Shown here: piece after piece, positions 50,907-59,320 of the stretch
Numbering within the stretch: position 1 is the stretch's first letter
How the letters are laid out: each line of letters starts with the position of its first letter
Notes under the pieces: model-generated
Seen by the model: the letters and a program-made list of their open reading frames with translations, nothing else
The model's database searches: none
Told to the model about the DNA's origin: nothing
Program-made: the position numbers and the translations under genes
Assembly: GCF_008386695.1 (NCBI RefSeq)
Contig: NZ_VUOC01000001.1
Span: 408,347-472,346 of the forward strand
Reading direction: 5' to 3'
Length of the DNA: 64,000 bases
Origin: Chitinophaga agrisoli
GTDB lineage: Bacteria; Bacteroidota; Bacteroidia; Chitinophagales; Chitinophagaceae

Positions 50907-52787
50907 TTATTTCAATACGCCATTTTTGATGAGCATCTTCATTACCTGCCGCTTAATAGAAATATTAAGGGAGCTGGTCTCATCGGCTTCCTTGGCATGC
51001 TGGTAGGTGGAGAAAACGCTCCGGTAGCTGACCATACCTATGAGAAACCTGTTCTGCTGCGGGTCTATGACCGGGAGTATATCCTGGTGGTGGCGGGCCA
51101 TGAGGTCTACGGCATAGCGCAGGGTGCTTTCTTCCGGTGCGGTGACCATATTGGTGTGCATGACATAGGTAATGGCCGCATCTTCCGGCGTTTCCGGCAG
51201 CAGCACATCTTCTGTTTTAACAATGCCTACCAGCTGCTGATCAGCATCTACCACGGGATAAGCCAGCTCATAACCGCCCAGTTTATTTTCATACAGCCAG
51301 GCGCGTAACTCGCCAATGGTGTTTTCATGGCTCATCATGACCAGGTTGGATACCATGGCGTCTTTTATATGCACGCTTTCCAGCAGGTCTGGTTTATAGG
51401 TATGCGGCGTTTGTACCCCACGGCGGGCGATCTTTTCTGTCATGATGGTATTACGCATCAGGAAGAAAGACACGAAATAGGAGGCCACGCACGCGCCTAT
51501 GAGCGGCAGCAGGGTATCCCCATCCCGCGTGGTTTCCAGTGCAAAGATGATGGAGGTAAGCAGCGCGCGGGTAGCGCCGGCAAACATAGCTGCCATACCG
51601 ATCAGGGCCGCCACGGAAAAGTTGATGTGCACATTGGGAAAAGCCAGCTGTAGTAAAAAGGCAGTGAACAGGCCCAGTGCGCCGCCGATGGTTAACAGGG
51701 GCGCCAGCGTACCGCCGGAAGTGCCGCTACCCAGGGAAAACGACCAGGAAATGAATTTGAGCACACCCAGTACAAATAGCATGTGCAGGGTTACTTTTCC
51801 GGCCAGCAGGTTATCTATATTCACATAACCAACGCCCATTGTTTCCGGGGCAAAATAACCTACCACGCCTACTACCAGGCCGCCAATGGCGGGCCACCAC
51901 ATCCAGTGGATGGGCAGTTTCTCAAAACCGTCTTCTATTGCATACACGGCCTTGGTGATCAATGCGGCCAGGATACCGATGATGACGCCGATGGCGGAAT
52001 ACGCCAGCAGGGCTGTATTAGTAGGAGCCGTTACATCCGGTATGGTGAATACCGGCGCGTTGCCCCAGTAGAGATAGTGAAAAGCCGCGCCGGTGATGCA
52101 ACCCAGTATTACCGGGATGATACTACGCGGGGAAAATTCAAACAGCAGCAGCTCCACCGCCAGTATTACGGCTGCCAGCGGACTGCCGAATATACAGGCC
52201 ATACCGGATGCTGCGCCAGCGGCCAGCAGGATCTTACGCTCGTTGGCTGTGATGCTGAATATTTGGCCTATAAAAGAGCCCCAGGCGCCGCCGGTAGCAA
52301 TGATAGGGCCTTCAGAGCCAAAGGGGCCCCCGGTGCCGATAGAGATGGCGGCGGATACCGGCTTCAGGAATGTGATGATGGGTTTTATGCGGCTTTTGTT
52401 TACCAGCACCTGCTCCATGGCCTCCGGTATACCGTGGCCACGGATGGCCGCAGAGCCGTAGCGGGCCATAAAACCTACCACGATCGCGCCTATTACAGGC
52501 ACCACTATTACCCATATGCCCCATTGATGATGCAGGGGCGAAGTATCCTCTACGGAAAAGTTACCGTAGAACGAAATATTGGTGATCAGGTTAATAAGCA
52601 GCAGCAGCACCCTGGCAATAAGGCTGATAACGGCCGCATTTACCACGGTTATTACAGATAAGTACAGTACCCGCCGCGGGTTAATGCCTCCTAACGAGGG
52701 ATCTACCTGGGCATCTGCCAAAGCCGGATCCATAGAAGGGGACACTGGAATGCCAACCCGGGTAAGGGTCTTAAAAATGTTCATCAT
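50907..52787 (-). CDS. ClC-type chloride channel/antiporter with CBS domains
   Basis: A 626-residue membrane protein. Ion-selectivity motifs are GTGGPFGSEGPIIATGG (about residues 151-167), the E of GSEGP being the gating glutamate, and GSGTSGGTLAPLLTIGG (about 353-369). Roughly ten hydrophobic segments are visible. The C-terminal cytosolic part carries two CBS domains (about 475-600; MVSNLVMMSHENTIGELRAW, then MVTAPEESTLRYAVDLMARH). It may be a Cl-/H+ exchanger. No operon partners are visible. Confidence 0.92.
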   Translation of the reverse strand: MMNIFKTLTRVGIPVSPSMDPALADAQVDPSLGGINPRRVLYLSVITVVNAAVISLIARVLLLLINLITNISFYGNFSVEDTSPLHHQWGIWVIVVPVIGAIVVGFMARYGSAAIRGHGIPEAMEQVLVNKSRIKPIITFLKPVSAAISIGTGGPFGSEGPIIATGGAWGSFIGQIFSITANERKILLAAGAASGMACIFGSPLAAVILAVELLLFEFSPRSIIPVILGCITGAAFHYLYWGNAPVFTIPDVTAPTNTALLAYSAIGVIIGILAALITKAVYAIEDGFEKLPIHWMWWPAIGGLVVGVVGYFAPETMGVGYVNIDNLLAGKVTLHMLFVLGVLKFISWSFSLGSGTSGGTLAPLLTIGGALGLFTAFLLQLAFPNVHINFSVAALIGMAAMFAGATRALLTSIIFALETTRDGDTLLPLIGACVASYFVSFFLMRNTIMTEKIARRGVQTPHTYKPDLLESVHIKDAMVSNLVMMSHENTIGELRAWLYENKLGGYELAYPVVDADQQLVGIVKTEDVLLPETPEDAAITYVMHTNMVTAPEESTLRYAVDLMARHHQDILPVIDPQQNRFLIGMVSYRSVFSTYQHAKEADETSSLNISIKRQVMKMLIKNGVLK

Positions 52788-52825
52788 GGTTATTCAATCT
52801 CCTATATAATCAAGTAATAAAAGCA

Positions 52826-52889
52826 ATTAGCTTTTAGCGATTTGCTGTTAGCTGCAGCCTGCACTAAGAGCTAACGGCTAAAAGCTAAT
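52826..52889. repeat. Inverted repeat, copy A of TTAGCTTTTAG family
   Basis: Outer arms ATTAGCTTTTAGC (52826-52838) / GCTAAAAGCTAAT (52877-52889) and inner arms GTTAGCT / AGCTAAC (52847-52853, 52869-52875) enclose GCAGCC. The same design and words occur at 59272-59313. Confidence 0.75.
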
Positions 52890-53188
52890 GGCTGTTGTAA
52901 GCGTATTGAAGTTCAAATCTATAAACTCGGGGGTATAAACTCAAATAAAAAGATGGAGATTTTCATTTATACATAAACACGTCTGCTTTTCGCAGTGTGG
53001 ACGTATCTATCAGCGACATTCGTCGTATATGCAACGACACGTTTGGTTAACGAGTTGTTAATTGAAATAGATAGCTAAATAGGACAAGTACTGCATAACC
53101 TGTATTTACTATCTGTTTATAAATCATTTTTACATGGTAAATAAGGTACATATCAAGAAAAAAACGCGGTGAACGAATTGTTAAAAAT

Positions 53189-53218
53189 TTTGTTAGTTAG
53201 GAGTGCTTATTATTTTTG
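53189..53218 (+). promoter_or_regulatory. Promoter of protoglobin gene
   Basis: TTTG (53189-53192), an 18-base spacer and TATTTTTG (53211-53218). The predicted transcript start near 53224 excludes the upstream in-frame start at 53203 and supports the ATG at 53263. Confidence 0.7.
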
Positions 53219-53262
53219 TAAAGTTCAGACTTGTGTCGCTACTCCAAATTAAATATATATGT

Positions 53263-53844
53263 ATGATAAATGGCAAGCGTTATGAAAGTACGTCGGCCGG
53301 CATGACCTCATCAGCTTTGAGTTTACGGGATTTAGTATTGTTAAAGCGAATGCTGCTGTTTACCCGCGAAGATGAAAGGTATTTGCAAATGGCCGGTGAG
53401 ATACTTTCCTCCAAAGCAGAGACAATACTTGATATCTGGTATGACCACATGGTAGCCAACGATTACCTGGCGCACTACTTTACCAGGGATGGGCAGCCGG
53501 ATGCAGATTATCTCAACACCCTCAGACCCCGCTTCGGGAACTGGATCAGGCAATTATGCCAGCGCCCTTACAACACCCACTGGTCGCAGTACGAACAGAT
53601 CATTGCCCAACGTTACCAGGACCAGCCGATGCCCACAGACGACATGAAAGACGTACCGGTGATCTTTCTCCGTTACCTGGTTACCTTCATTTACCCTGTT
53701 ACCAATGCTATCCGCCCCTTCCTCAGCGAAAAAGGACACCGCCCGGAAGAAGTGGAAAAGATGCACCAGGCCTGGTTTAAGGCTGTAAGTATGAGCGTGA
53801 TACTGTGGACGTATCCCGACCCCGCTATACAGGAGATCTGTTAA
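53263..53844 (+). CDS. Protoglobin-domain protein
   Basis: A 193-residue single-domain protoglobin, the heme-binding globin variant found in sensors and stand-alone proteins. The family pattern is seen in LKRMLLFTREDERYLQMAGE, AETILDIWYDHMVAN, WSQYEQIIAQRYQ and VPVIFLRYLVTFIYPVTNAI. A His that could be the proximal ligand is not assigned with certainty. Function: binding of O2, CO or NO; a sensing role would need a partner not seen here. It is followed by DUF2024. Confidence 0.82.
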   Translation: MINGKRYESTSAGMTSSALSLRDLVLLKRMLLFTREDERYLQMAGEILSSKAETILDIWYDHMVANDYLAHYFTRDGQPDADYLNTLRPRFGNWIRQLCQRPYNTHWSQYEQIIAQRYQDQPMPTDDMKDVPVIFLRYLVTFIYPVTNAIRPFLSEKGHRPEEVEKMHQAWFKAVSMSVILWTYPDPAIQEIC

Positions 53845-53933
53845 TCAGTTAATTCATTAAAACCATTAAGACACCGGATCAACGCTACATCCCCATAATT
53901 TTATTGGACCGCCTACCGAAAACCTCACCTACC

Positions 53934-54194
53934 ATGGAAGTTGCTGTATTTGACACGTACGTTAAGAAAAAGAATGGGGGATATATGCACTTTGACATCA
54001 TTGTTGCTGCAGACACCCGCTACGACCACGTGCTTACCTTTGGTAAAGCCTATCTTCAATCTAAATTACGCGCCTCGCCGCATATCTCTACCCGGGAATG
54101 CCGCTTCTGCCACCTGGAAGAAGTGATACCCGCCTGGGAAAAAAACATCGTAAAACAAGGCTATTATATACATGAAATAGAAGGCTGCCACTAA
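53934..54194 (+). CDS. DUF2024 family protein
   Basis: An 86-residue small protein of the DUF2024 family: MEVAVFDTYVKKKNGGYMHF, DIIVAADTRYDHVLTFGKAY and the CRFCHLEEV motif near residues 62-70. The start at 53934 is favoured because the longer frame uses a TTG. Two cysteines in CxxC spacing suggest metal or redox binding, but the function of the family is unknown. It lies 89 bases downstream of the protoglobin gene and may share its transcript. Confidence 0.85.
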   Translation: MEVAVFDTYVKKKNGGYMHFDIIVAADTRYDHVLTFGKAYLQSKLRASPHISTRECRFCHLEEVIPAWEKNIVKQGYYIHEIEGCH

Positions 54195-54271
54195 TCCCGG
54201 GATTAAATTTCCTGCAGTAGCAATTTTTCGTATATTAGCCGGTTACAAAAAGTTAGCAGGAAAGCAGGACC

Positions 54272-54910
54272 ATGGGGAAAGCATCTATTTCTATATTCAG
54301 CCCCGAACAGCAGGCCGGTAACGTATCCAGCAAAGTGGTAGCCGCATTAGAGCGGCTGTCAGAAGCCTTTCGTGTGCTGCTATGGAATGAAGCTAAACAA
54401 CATGGACTGAGCCCTATACAGGTACAGCTGCTTACTTTTTTGCTCCATTACCCGGAGGAGAAAAGAACGGTGACCTTCCTGGCTACTTACTTCAACATGA
54501 CCAAGGCTACTATCAGCGATGCCATCAAATCCCTGGAAGGTAAACAGCTGCTGGTACGGAAAGCTACCGCTAATGATTCCCGCAGCCATACACTACATCT
54601 GGTAAAAGCCGGAAAAGCCCTCGCAAAAAAAGTGGAGCAGTTTGCCTTGCCTATACAGGAAACCGTTACCCAGCTATCCACCGCTAACCAGGATAGCCTG
54701 CTGGAGTCTTTGCTGAAACTGATCCAGCAACTGAACCATAATTATGTGATCACACCGCAGTACATGTGCCTGAACTGCCATTTCTATACACAGAAGAATG
54801 GCGGGCATTACTGTAATCTGGTAAAATCGCCGTTGAGATCGGGAGATCTGAGAGTGGATTGCCCGGAGTTCCGGTTTCCGGAAGAACCGGTGGAAGCGGA
54901 TGGGGAATAG
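54272..54910 (+). CDS. MarR-family regulator with C-terminal cysteine cluster
   Basis: A 212-residue regulator: helices (about residues 18-60) and a winged HTH (TVTFLATYFNMTKATISDAI, KSLEGKQLLVRKATANDSRS, about 66-105) as in MarR, then a C-terminal extension with four cysteines at residues 166, 169, 181 and 197 (C-X2-C-X11-C-X15-C). The cluster could bind Zn or an Fe-S centre and act as a metal or redox sensor. Such cysteine-tailed MarR proteins occur in this phylum; the target is not known. It is convergent with the respiratory block. Confidence 0.85.
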   Translation: MGKASISIFSPEQQAGNVSSKVVAALERLSEAFRVLLWNEAKQHGLSPIQVQLLTFLLHYPEEKRTVTFLATYFNMTKATISDAIKSLEGKQLLVRKATANDSRSHTLHLVKAGKALAKKVEQFALPIQETVTQLSTANQDSLLESLLKLIQQLNHNYVITPQYMCLNCHFYTQKNGGHYCNLVKSPLRSGDLRVDCPEFRFPEEPVEADGE

Positions 54911-54951
54911 CGGGCCACTAAGGACCGGCGAGCGGAATAAGAATGATATTT

Positions 54952-55176
54952 CTACTCTTCGCTGCCCGGCCTGTTGCTCTGCCACCAGCGGAAACCTAAG
55001 ATCCCCGCGATCAGCAGCGGCGTAATAGCCAGGTAAAGAATACCGTTATTTAAACCCTTGGCAGGTCCTTCGCCCAATTGCTGGGCAGTTTTGGTGCACA
55101 ATGAGCATTGCGCCATAGCAGCCGGAGCGCTACATAATAAGATCAGCAATAATTGTCCTAACTTCTTCATCCGCAT
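54952..55176 (-). CDS. Small membrane protein with CxxC motif
   Basis: A 74-residue exported protein: signal peptide MRMKKLGQLLLILLCSAPAAMA, then CSLCTKTAQQLGEGPAKGLN and one transmembrane helix (ILYLAITPLLIAGILGFRWW). The CxxC just after the cleavage site points to a copper- or thiol-binding role. It is the last gene of the oxidase/SCO/DUF420 block, 31 bases after DUF420. No characterised relative is known to me. A start at 55170 (MKKLGQ) is also possible. Confidence 0.7.
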   Translation of the reverse strand: MRMKKLGQLLLILLCSAPAAMAQCSLCTKTAQQLGEGPAKGLNNGILYLAITPLLIAGILGFRWWQSNRPGSEE

Positions 55177-55207
55177 CTAAATTATTGATTGTACAAAGAT
55201 ACGCCCA

Positions 55208-55777
55208 TTAATAATAGGGAGATATCATTACATATACGATCACCCCGGTAATGGCTACATAGAACCAGATGGGCCAGGTAATACGCGCAATCTTCTTATG
55301 ACGGGTAAAATCTGACTGCAGGCCCCGCAGCAGGGTAAATAATACCAGCGGTACAATCACCACTGCCAGCACAATATGGGTGAGGAGGATAAAATAATAC
55401 ACGTAACGGGTGCCGCCTACAGCGGTCTTCTCTGCCGCATCCAGTATATGGTTATGGTCGCTATCGCCAAACTTCGTGCTTTCCGTAAAAAAGTGGAAAG
55501 TAACGTAAGATATCAGGAAGATGGCGCTTAATACCACCGCCGTAAGGTTGGCGACCTTATGTGCCTGTACATGACCGTTCTTGATAAAATAGAGGCTGGC
55601 CAGCAGCAGCACCGCAGTAGCGGAGTTCAGGATGGCATGGACCAGGGGCAGGATGTGCACATCAAACCCGGCTTCCATCTTGGGCCGGGGCAGGTAGAAT
55701 AAGATGGCTACCAATACCGGTATCACAATGGATATGATGGCTATCGGCAGGTTAAGATTTTTGTTCTTGATACTCAT
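55208..55777 (-). CDS. DUF420 membrane protein
   Basis: A 189-residue protein with five transmembrane segments (IAIISIVIPVLVAILFYLP, PLVHAILNSATAVLLLASLY, LTAVVLSAIFLISYVTFHFF, YVYYFILLTHIVLAVVIVPL, TWPIWFYVAITGVIVYVMI). DUF420 members accompany cytochrome oxidase and SCO genes and are thought to help assembly; the biochemical role is not known. The ATG at 55777 is preferred because the longer frame starts with a GTG overlapping the SCO stop. It follows SCO by 17 bases. Confidence 0.88.
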   Translation of the reverse strand: MSIKNKNLNLPIAIISIVIPVLVAILFYLPRPKMEAGFDVHILPLVHAILNSATAVLLLASLYFIKNGHVQAHKVANLTAVVLSAIFLISYVTFHFFTESTKFGDSDHNHILDAAEKTAVGGTRYVYYFILLTHIVLAVVIVPLVLFTLLRGLQSDFTRHKKIARITWPIWFYVAITGVIVYVMISPYY

Positions 55778-55794
55778 ACAGTTCCTTTGAGACA

Positions 55795-56481
55795 CTATTC
55801 ATTGCCGGACATCAGCCTTTTCCATAAAGGTGGCCTGTTCCGGTCCTTTTCCAGGTGCAGTACTGCAATATCGTTGGCGCACTGCCGGATGGCATTGCTG
55901 TCAAGCCCATTGTAGTAGCCGCGTATATGCCCGTTCTTATCTATCAGCACCAGCTTTTCCGTGTGGATGAAATCATCCGCGCCACCATCGCCTTCTGTTA
56001 CCGACACGAAGAAATCGTGGCGGGCCAGGTCATAAATTTCCTTCTTATCGCCCGTGAGCAGCCACCAGTTATCCGGGTTAATACCGTGTTTGTTGGCGTA
56101 CCAGCGTAATCTTTCTGAGGAGTCGCGCTCCGGATCTACGGAGAAAGAGAGGAGTTGCAGCAGGGTATCGTTCTTAACGTAGGCCTCCTGGATCTTCTTC
56201 AGGTTGGCCGTTAACGTAGGACAGATACTGGTACAGGAAGTGAAGAAGAAATCTACCAGTACCACTTTACCCGGCAGGTCCTGCAGGCCTACCTGCTGGC
56301 CCTGCTGGTTAGTGAGTTTAAAGTTCCGGATGGTATGATACACGGTATCATAATGGGTACTGCCATTCTTAACTACGGTATCTACCCCTTCCGGAATGTA
56401 AAAACGTGGTACTGGTACCACGTTTCTACCGTAATGATCTGTTATCAGGTACCCCAGCAACGGCACTAACACCGCCAACAT
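55795..56481 (-). CDS. SCO family copper-dependent oxidase assembly protein
   Basis: A 228-residue membrane-anchored thioredoxin-fold protein: hydrophobic N-terminal segment, then VVLVDFFFTSCTSICPTLTA with the CxxxCP copper motif (about residues 93-98) and the distal His in DDFIHTEKLVLIDKNGHIRG. SCO loads copper into the CuA centre of Cox II. Odd point: the in-frame DNA upstream of the ATG at 56481 encodes RRAIIGV and other basic residues typical of the N-terminus, yet no ATG, GTG or TTG lies there before the upstream stop, so the true start may be non-standard. Confidence 0.87.
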   Translation of the reverse strand: MLAVLVPLLGYLITDHYGRNVVPVPRFYIPEGVDTVVKNGSTHYDTVYHTIRNFKLTNQQGQQVGLQDLPGKVVLVDFFFTSCTSICPTLTANLKKIQEAYVKNDTLLQLLSFSVDPERDSSERLRWYANKHGINPDNWWLLTGDKKEIYDLARHDFFVSVTEGDGGADDFIHTEKLVLIDKNGHIRGYYNGLDSNAIRQCANDIAVLHLEKDRNRPPLWKRLMSGNE

Positions 56482-56544
56482 AACCCCTATAATAGCCCTG
56501 CGTGAAATAACCTGTGATTTTATGATTAATCTACTATGATCTGC

Positions 56545-56949
56545 TTAGTGATGCGCTTCTTCATGAGCAGGCGCTTTCACTTCCTGGCGGGCAGCGCCCG
56601 GTGACAGGTCTTTACGCATGTTCTTCCAGGAATCACCATCCGCCAGGAAGGCGATGATAAACCATACGAACAGCGCCAAAGGTATCAGGATCGTCATGAT
56701 CAGGTTCTTGATCTCGTGGCGTAAGTGCATAAATTCTGCAACGATAAAGAAAGCCTTGAAGATCGTGAGGATGATGAAGATACCGTTCAACAACAATTTG
56801 GGAGGAACGCCTGTTTCCAGGTGCAGGAATGCCAGACCAACTTCCACTATTGTTACGCACAATAAGATCCAGAACGTTTTCCAGATGGCTTTAGTGGAGG
56901 CATCATGCTGCCCGTGCTCGTGCCCTTCTGCTGTATGTGTATGTTCCAT
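56545..56949 (-). CDS. Cytochrome c oxidase subunit IV family protein
   Basis: A 134-residue membrane protein with a His-rich N-terminus (HTHTAEGHEHGQHD) and three hydrophobic helices: TFWILLCVTIVEVGLAFLHL, NGIFIILTIFKAFFIVAEFM and LIMTILIPLALFVWFIIAFL. It belongs to the bacterial COX4/CyoD-like subunit group that stabilises the oxidase. The His tail might bind copper or zinc. It sits between Cox III and SCO. Confidence 0.86.
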   Translation of the reverse strand: MEHTHTAEGHEHGQHDASTKAIWKTFWILLCVTIVEVGLAFLHLETGVPPKLLLNGIFIILTIFKAFFIVAEFMHLRHEIKNLIMTILIPLALFVWFIIAFLADGDSWKNMRKDLSPGAARQEVKAPAHEEAHH

Positions 56950-57033
56950 TACTAATTACTTTTTTAAAATTCCGAAATTGATAATTTACTCCAACTAGCC
57001 GCCGTGGCGGTTTTCTTACCCTGTTACCAGCTA

Positions 57034-57708
57034 TTACAGCAGGTAGAAGCAGGTGAACACAAATACCCAAACCAGATCTACAAAGTGCCAGTACAGACCT
57101 ACTTTCTCGATCATTTCGTAGTGGCCCCTTTCTTCGTAGGTGCCTTTCAGCACGTTAGCCAGGATCACTATATTCAGCACCACGCCGGAAGTTACGTGCA
57201 AGCCGTGGAAACCGGTGATGGTAAAGAAGAAGTTCGTGAAGTTAGTAGAAGCAACGGTACCGTTGATGTTGGAGAAAGGATTGCGGCCCCACCATGCGCC
57301 TTCGTGGAACAGGTGTGTCCATTCCCATGCCTGACAGGACAGGAAGGCGATACCGCCTACGATCGTCCAGGCCATCCATTTTACTACAGCTTTACGATCA
57401 CGCATGTGGCCGGCGTGTACAGCTAACACCATGGTCACAGAGCTCATGATCAGGATGAATGTCATCAAGCTCACAAATACCAGCGGCATGTGCGCCTCGC
57501 CCATACCGGGGAACGAGCGGAATACCTCGTTAGGATCAGGCCAGGAGGTGCTCATAAAGCGGATAGTACCGTATGATATGAGCAATGCGCCAAAGGTAAA
57601 AGCATCTGACATCAGGAAGTACCACATCATCAACTTTCCATAGCTCACATTAAAGGGAGAATATCCCCCGCTCCACCATTTTTTCTTCGCTGTAACTGCT
57701 GTATCCAT
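57034..57708 (-). CDS. Cytochrome c oxidase subunit III (second copy)
   Basis: A 224-residue subunit III protein with seven hydrophobic segments; the family signature is MHLVFVSLMTFILIMSSVTM-like helices, LSCQAWEWTHLFHEGAW with the conserved Glu, and FHGLHVTSGVVLNIVILANV near the C-terminus, followed by YWHFVDLVWVFVFTCFYLL. In Bacteroidota two subunit III genes occur in tandem, as here. It is probably part of the same aa3-type complex. Confidence 0.9.
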   Translation of the reverse strand: MDTAVTAKKKWWSGGYSPFNVSYGKLMMWYFLMSDAFTFGALLISYGTIRFMSTSWPDPNEVFRSFPGMGEAHMPLVFVSLMTFILIMSSVTMVLAVHAGHMRDRKAVVKWMAWTIVGGIAFLSCQAWEWTHLFHEGAWWGRNPFSNINGTVASTNFTNFFFTITGFHGLHVTSGVVLNIVILANVLKGTYEERGHYEMIEKVGLYWHFVDLVWVFVFTCFYLL

Positions 57709-57764
57709 TTTTAATTTAATTCGTTGTTATTTATTTCGGCGATTAATGTCTGTTTTTACCTTGC

Positions 57765-58328
57765 TTACCTGGCCAGGCTCAGGAACACCAGCAGGTAGAT
57801 CCATAGTGCATCTACAAAATGCCAGTAAAGCGAGGCCACTTCTATAGGTACTGCGCTGTACACGCGCACCCGTGTTCTGTAGGCCCTGGCAAACATGATG
57901 AGCAGGGCTACTACACCACCCAATACGTGCAGCATGTGCATGCCTACTATCACGTAGATGAATGAGGCAGATACTGGTCCGCTAAGTGGCAGGCCCCGCT
58001 GGCTTAGCTGCGAGAAACCTATACACTGCAGGGCAGCAAATACCACACCCAGGATGGCGGTAAGGGTAATGAGCTGTTTGTAACGTCTCATATTCCTTTC
58101 CTTGAACTGTTTTACCGCCAGCTGGATAGTGCCGCTGCTGATCAGGATCACAGCAGTAGATATCCAAAAGATGTGCGGTAATTCAAAGACCTGCCAGTTT
58201 GCCTGCGAGCGTTTTACTACATAGGCACTGGTAAACCCGATAAACATCATGGTAATACTACCCATGGCTATCCACAGGGAGTATTTATGCGGATGTATTT
58301 TCTTTCGTTGTACGCTCATTGCCTGCAT
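57765..58328 (-). CDS. Cytochrome c oxidase subunit III (first copy)
   Basis: A 187-residue Cox III-type protein with five hydrophobic segments: WIAMGSITMMFIGFTSAYVV, FWISTAVILISSGTIQLAV, AILGVVFAALQCIGFSQL and GMHMLHVLGGVVALLIMFAR, then SLYWHFVDALWIYLLVFLSL. It is shorter than the second copy but has the same terminal YWHFVD motif. The start is ATG 58328 or 58319 (MSVQRKK); the longer frame begins with a GTG. It follows ctaB by 22 bases. Confidence 0.88.
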   Translation of the reverse strand: MQAMSVQRKKIHPHKYSLWIAMGSITMMFIGFTSAYVVKRSQANWQVFELPHIFWISTAVILISSGTIQLAVKQFKERNMRRYKQLITLTAILGVVFAALQCIGFSQLSQRGLPLSGPVSASFIYVIVGMHMLHVLGGVVALLIMFARAYRTRVRVYSAVPIEVASLYWHFVDALWIYLLVFLSLAR

Positions 58329-58350
58329 CACTTCTCGTTCAGTTTTGTTT

Positions 58351-59250
58351 TTATATTTTATCAGCCAACAGTGCCAGCTGAACTACAGTCAGATAGATAT
58401 AGGAGCCAAACATCAGTTTACGGGCGGATGGCACATCGCATTTCCTGTAGAGCGTAACTGCCCGGTACAGGTAAAAGATGCCCGCCAGGATGGTGATGAT
58501 GGCGCCAATGCTGCCGCTTAGCTTTAACAGGTAAGGCGCAATGCCAGCCGGTATAAGCAGCAGGGCATAAGTGGCAGACTGCAGCGCGGTCATTTTATTG
58601 GGCCCACCAGCCGCAGGCAGTAGCTTAAAGCCAGCCTTTGTATAGTCCTGGTGTGCAATCCAGGCAATAGCCCAGAAATGCGGGAACTGCCACAGGAACT
58701 GGATAGCGAACAGGGACCAGCCGCCTTCGCTGAGCTGGTTAGCACCGGCTGCCCACCCGATCAGGGGAGGCAAAGCACCCGGAATGGCGCCTACCAGCAC
58801 TGCCAGTGAGTTCCATTTTTTCCAGGGGGTGTATACAAAGCCGTAGATCAGCAGTGACGCCAGGCTTAGTATAGCACAGAGCCAGTTAAAGCTCCAGGCC
58901 AGTACCGCTACGCCGCCTAAACCGGTTACCACGGCTACCACGGCGGCTTCCGTTTCGGAAATACGCCCGGCAGGCAGGGGACGGTTGGCGGTGCGCGCCA
59001 TCAGCTTATCCGTGCTCTTCTCCCAAATCTGATTAATCGTATTGGCAGATCCGGATACCAGCAGGCCACCTACAAATAATAAAAGAACTTTTACCACACT
59101 GAACTCCACACCCGGTACCAGCAGATAACCCACCACACTTGAGAACACCACCATGAACGTGAGGTTAAACTTCATTAACTGGAAGTAATCCCTCGCCTTA
59201 CTGGCTACTGCATACGATAACGACAATTTTATGGAGTTTTCTTGCAACAC
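58351..59250 (-). CDS. ctaB: Protoheme IX farnesyltransferase (heme O synthase)
   Basis: A 299-residue UbiA-family prenyltransferase that adds a farnesyl group to heme B, giving heme O, the precursor of the oxidase's heme A. The two aspartate-rich-type sites are NTINQIWEKSTDKLMARTAN (about residues 70-90) and AWIAHQDYTKAGFKLLPAAG (about 195-214), with eight or nine hydrophobic helices. The frame starts with GTG (59250); TTG at 59247 is the next option. It lies between the oxidase subunits, as usual. An inverted repeat is just upstream. Confidence 0.92.
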   Translation of the reverse strand: MLQENSIKLSLSYAVASKARDYFQLMKFNLTFMVVFSSVVGYLLVPGVEFSVVKVLLLFVGGLLVSGSANTINQIWEKSTDKLMARTANRPLPAGRISETEAAVVAVVTGLGGVAVLAWSFNWLCAILSLASLLIYGFVYTPWKKWNSLAVLVGAIPGALPPLIGWAAGANQLSEGGWSLFAIQFLWQFPHFWAIAWIAHQDYTKAGFKLLPAAGGPNKMTALQSATYALLLIPAGIAPYLLKLSGSIGAIITILAGIFYLYRAVTLYRKCDVPSARKLMFGSYIYLTVVQLALLADKI

Positions 59251-59271
59251 AATTACTAGCTATATCTTTTG

Positions 59272-59313
59272 GCAGTTAGCTTTTAGTGCTGGCTGCAGCT
59301 AAAAGCTAACTGC
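59272..59313. repeat. Inverted repeat, copy B of TTAGCTTTTAG family
   Basis: Perfect 15-base arms GCAGTTAGCTTTTAG (59272-59286) / CTAAAAGCTAACTGC (59299-59313) around TGCTGGCTGCAG. It occupies the 70-base gap between coxA and ctaB and shares words and design with the copy at 52826-52889. It could damp transcription or set mRNA processing between the two genes. Confidence 0.8.
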
Positions 59314-59320
59314 TGTTTTA

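Larger units (their letters stand above)
52788..53262. other. Regulatory intergenic region, 475 bp
   Basis: The region between divergent genes holds the inverted repeat at 52826-52889 close to the ClC gene and the protoglobin promoter at 53189-53218. The middle is AT-rich, with TTAACGAGTTGTTAA at 53047-53061 as a short imperfect inverted repeat; nothing else is recognised. Confidence 0.5.
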
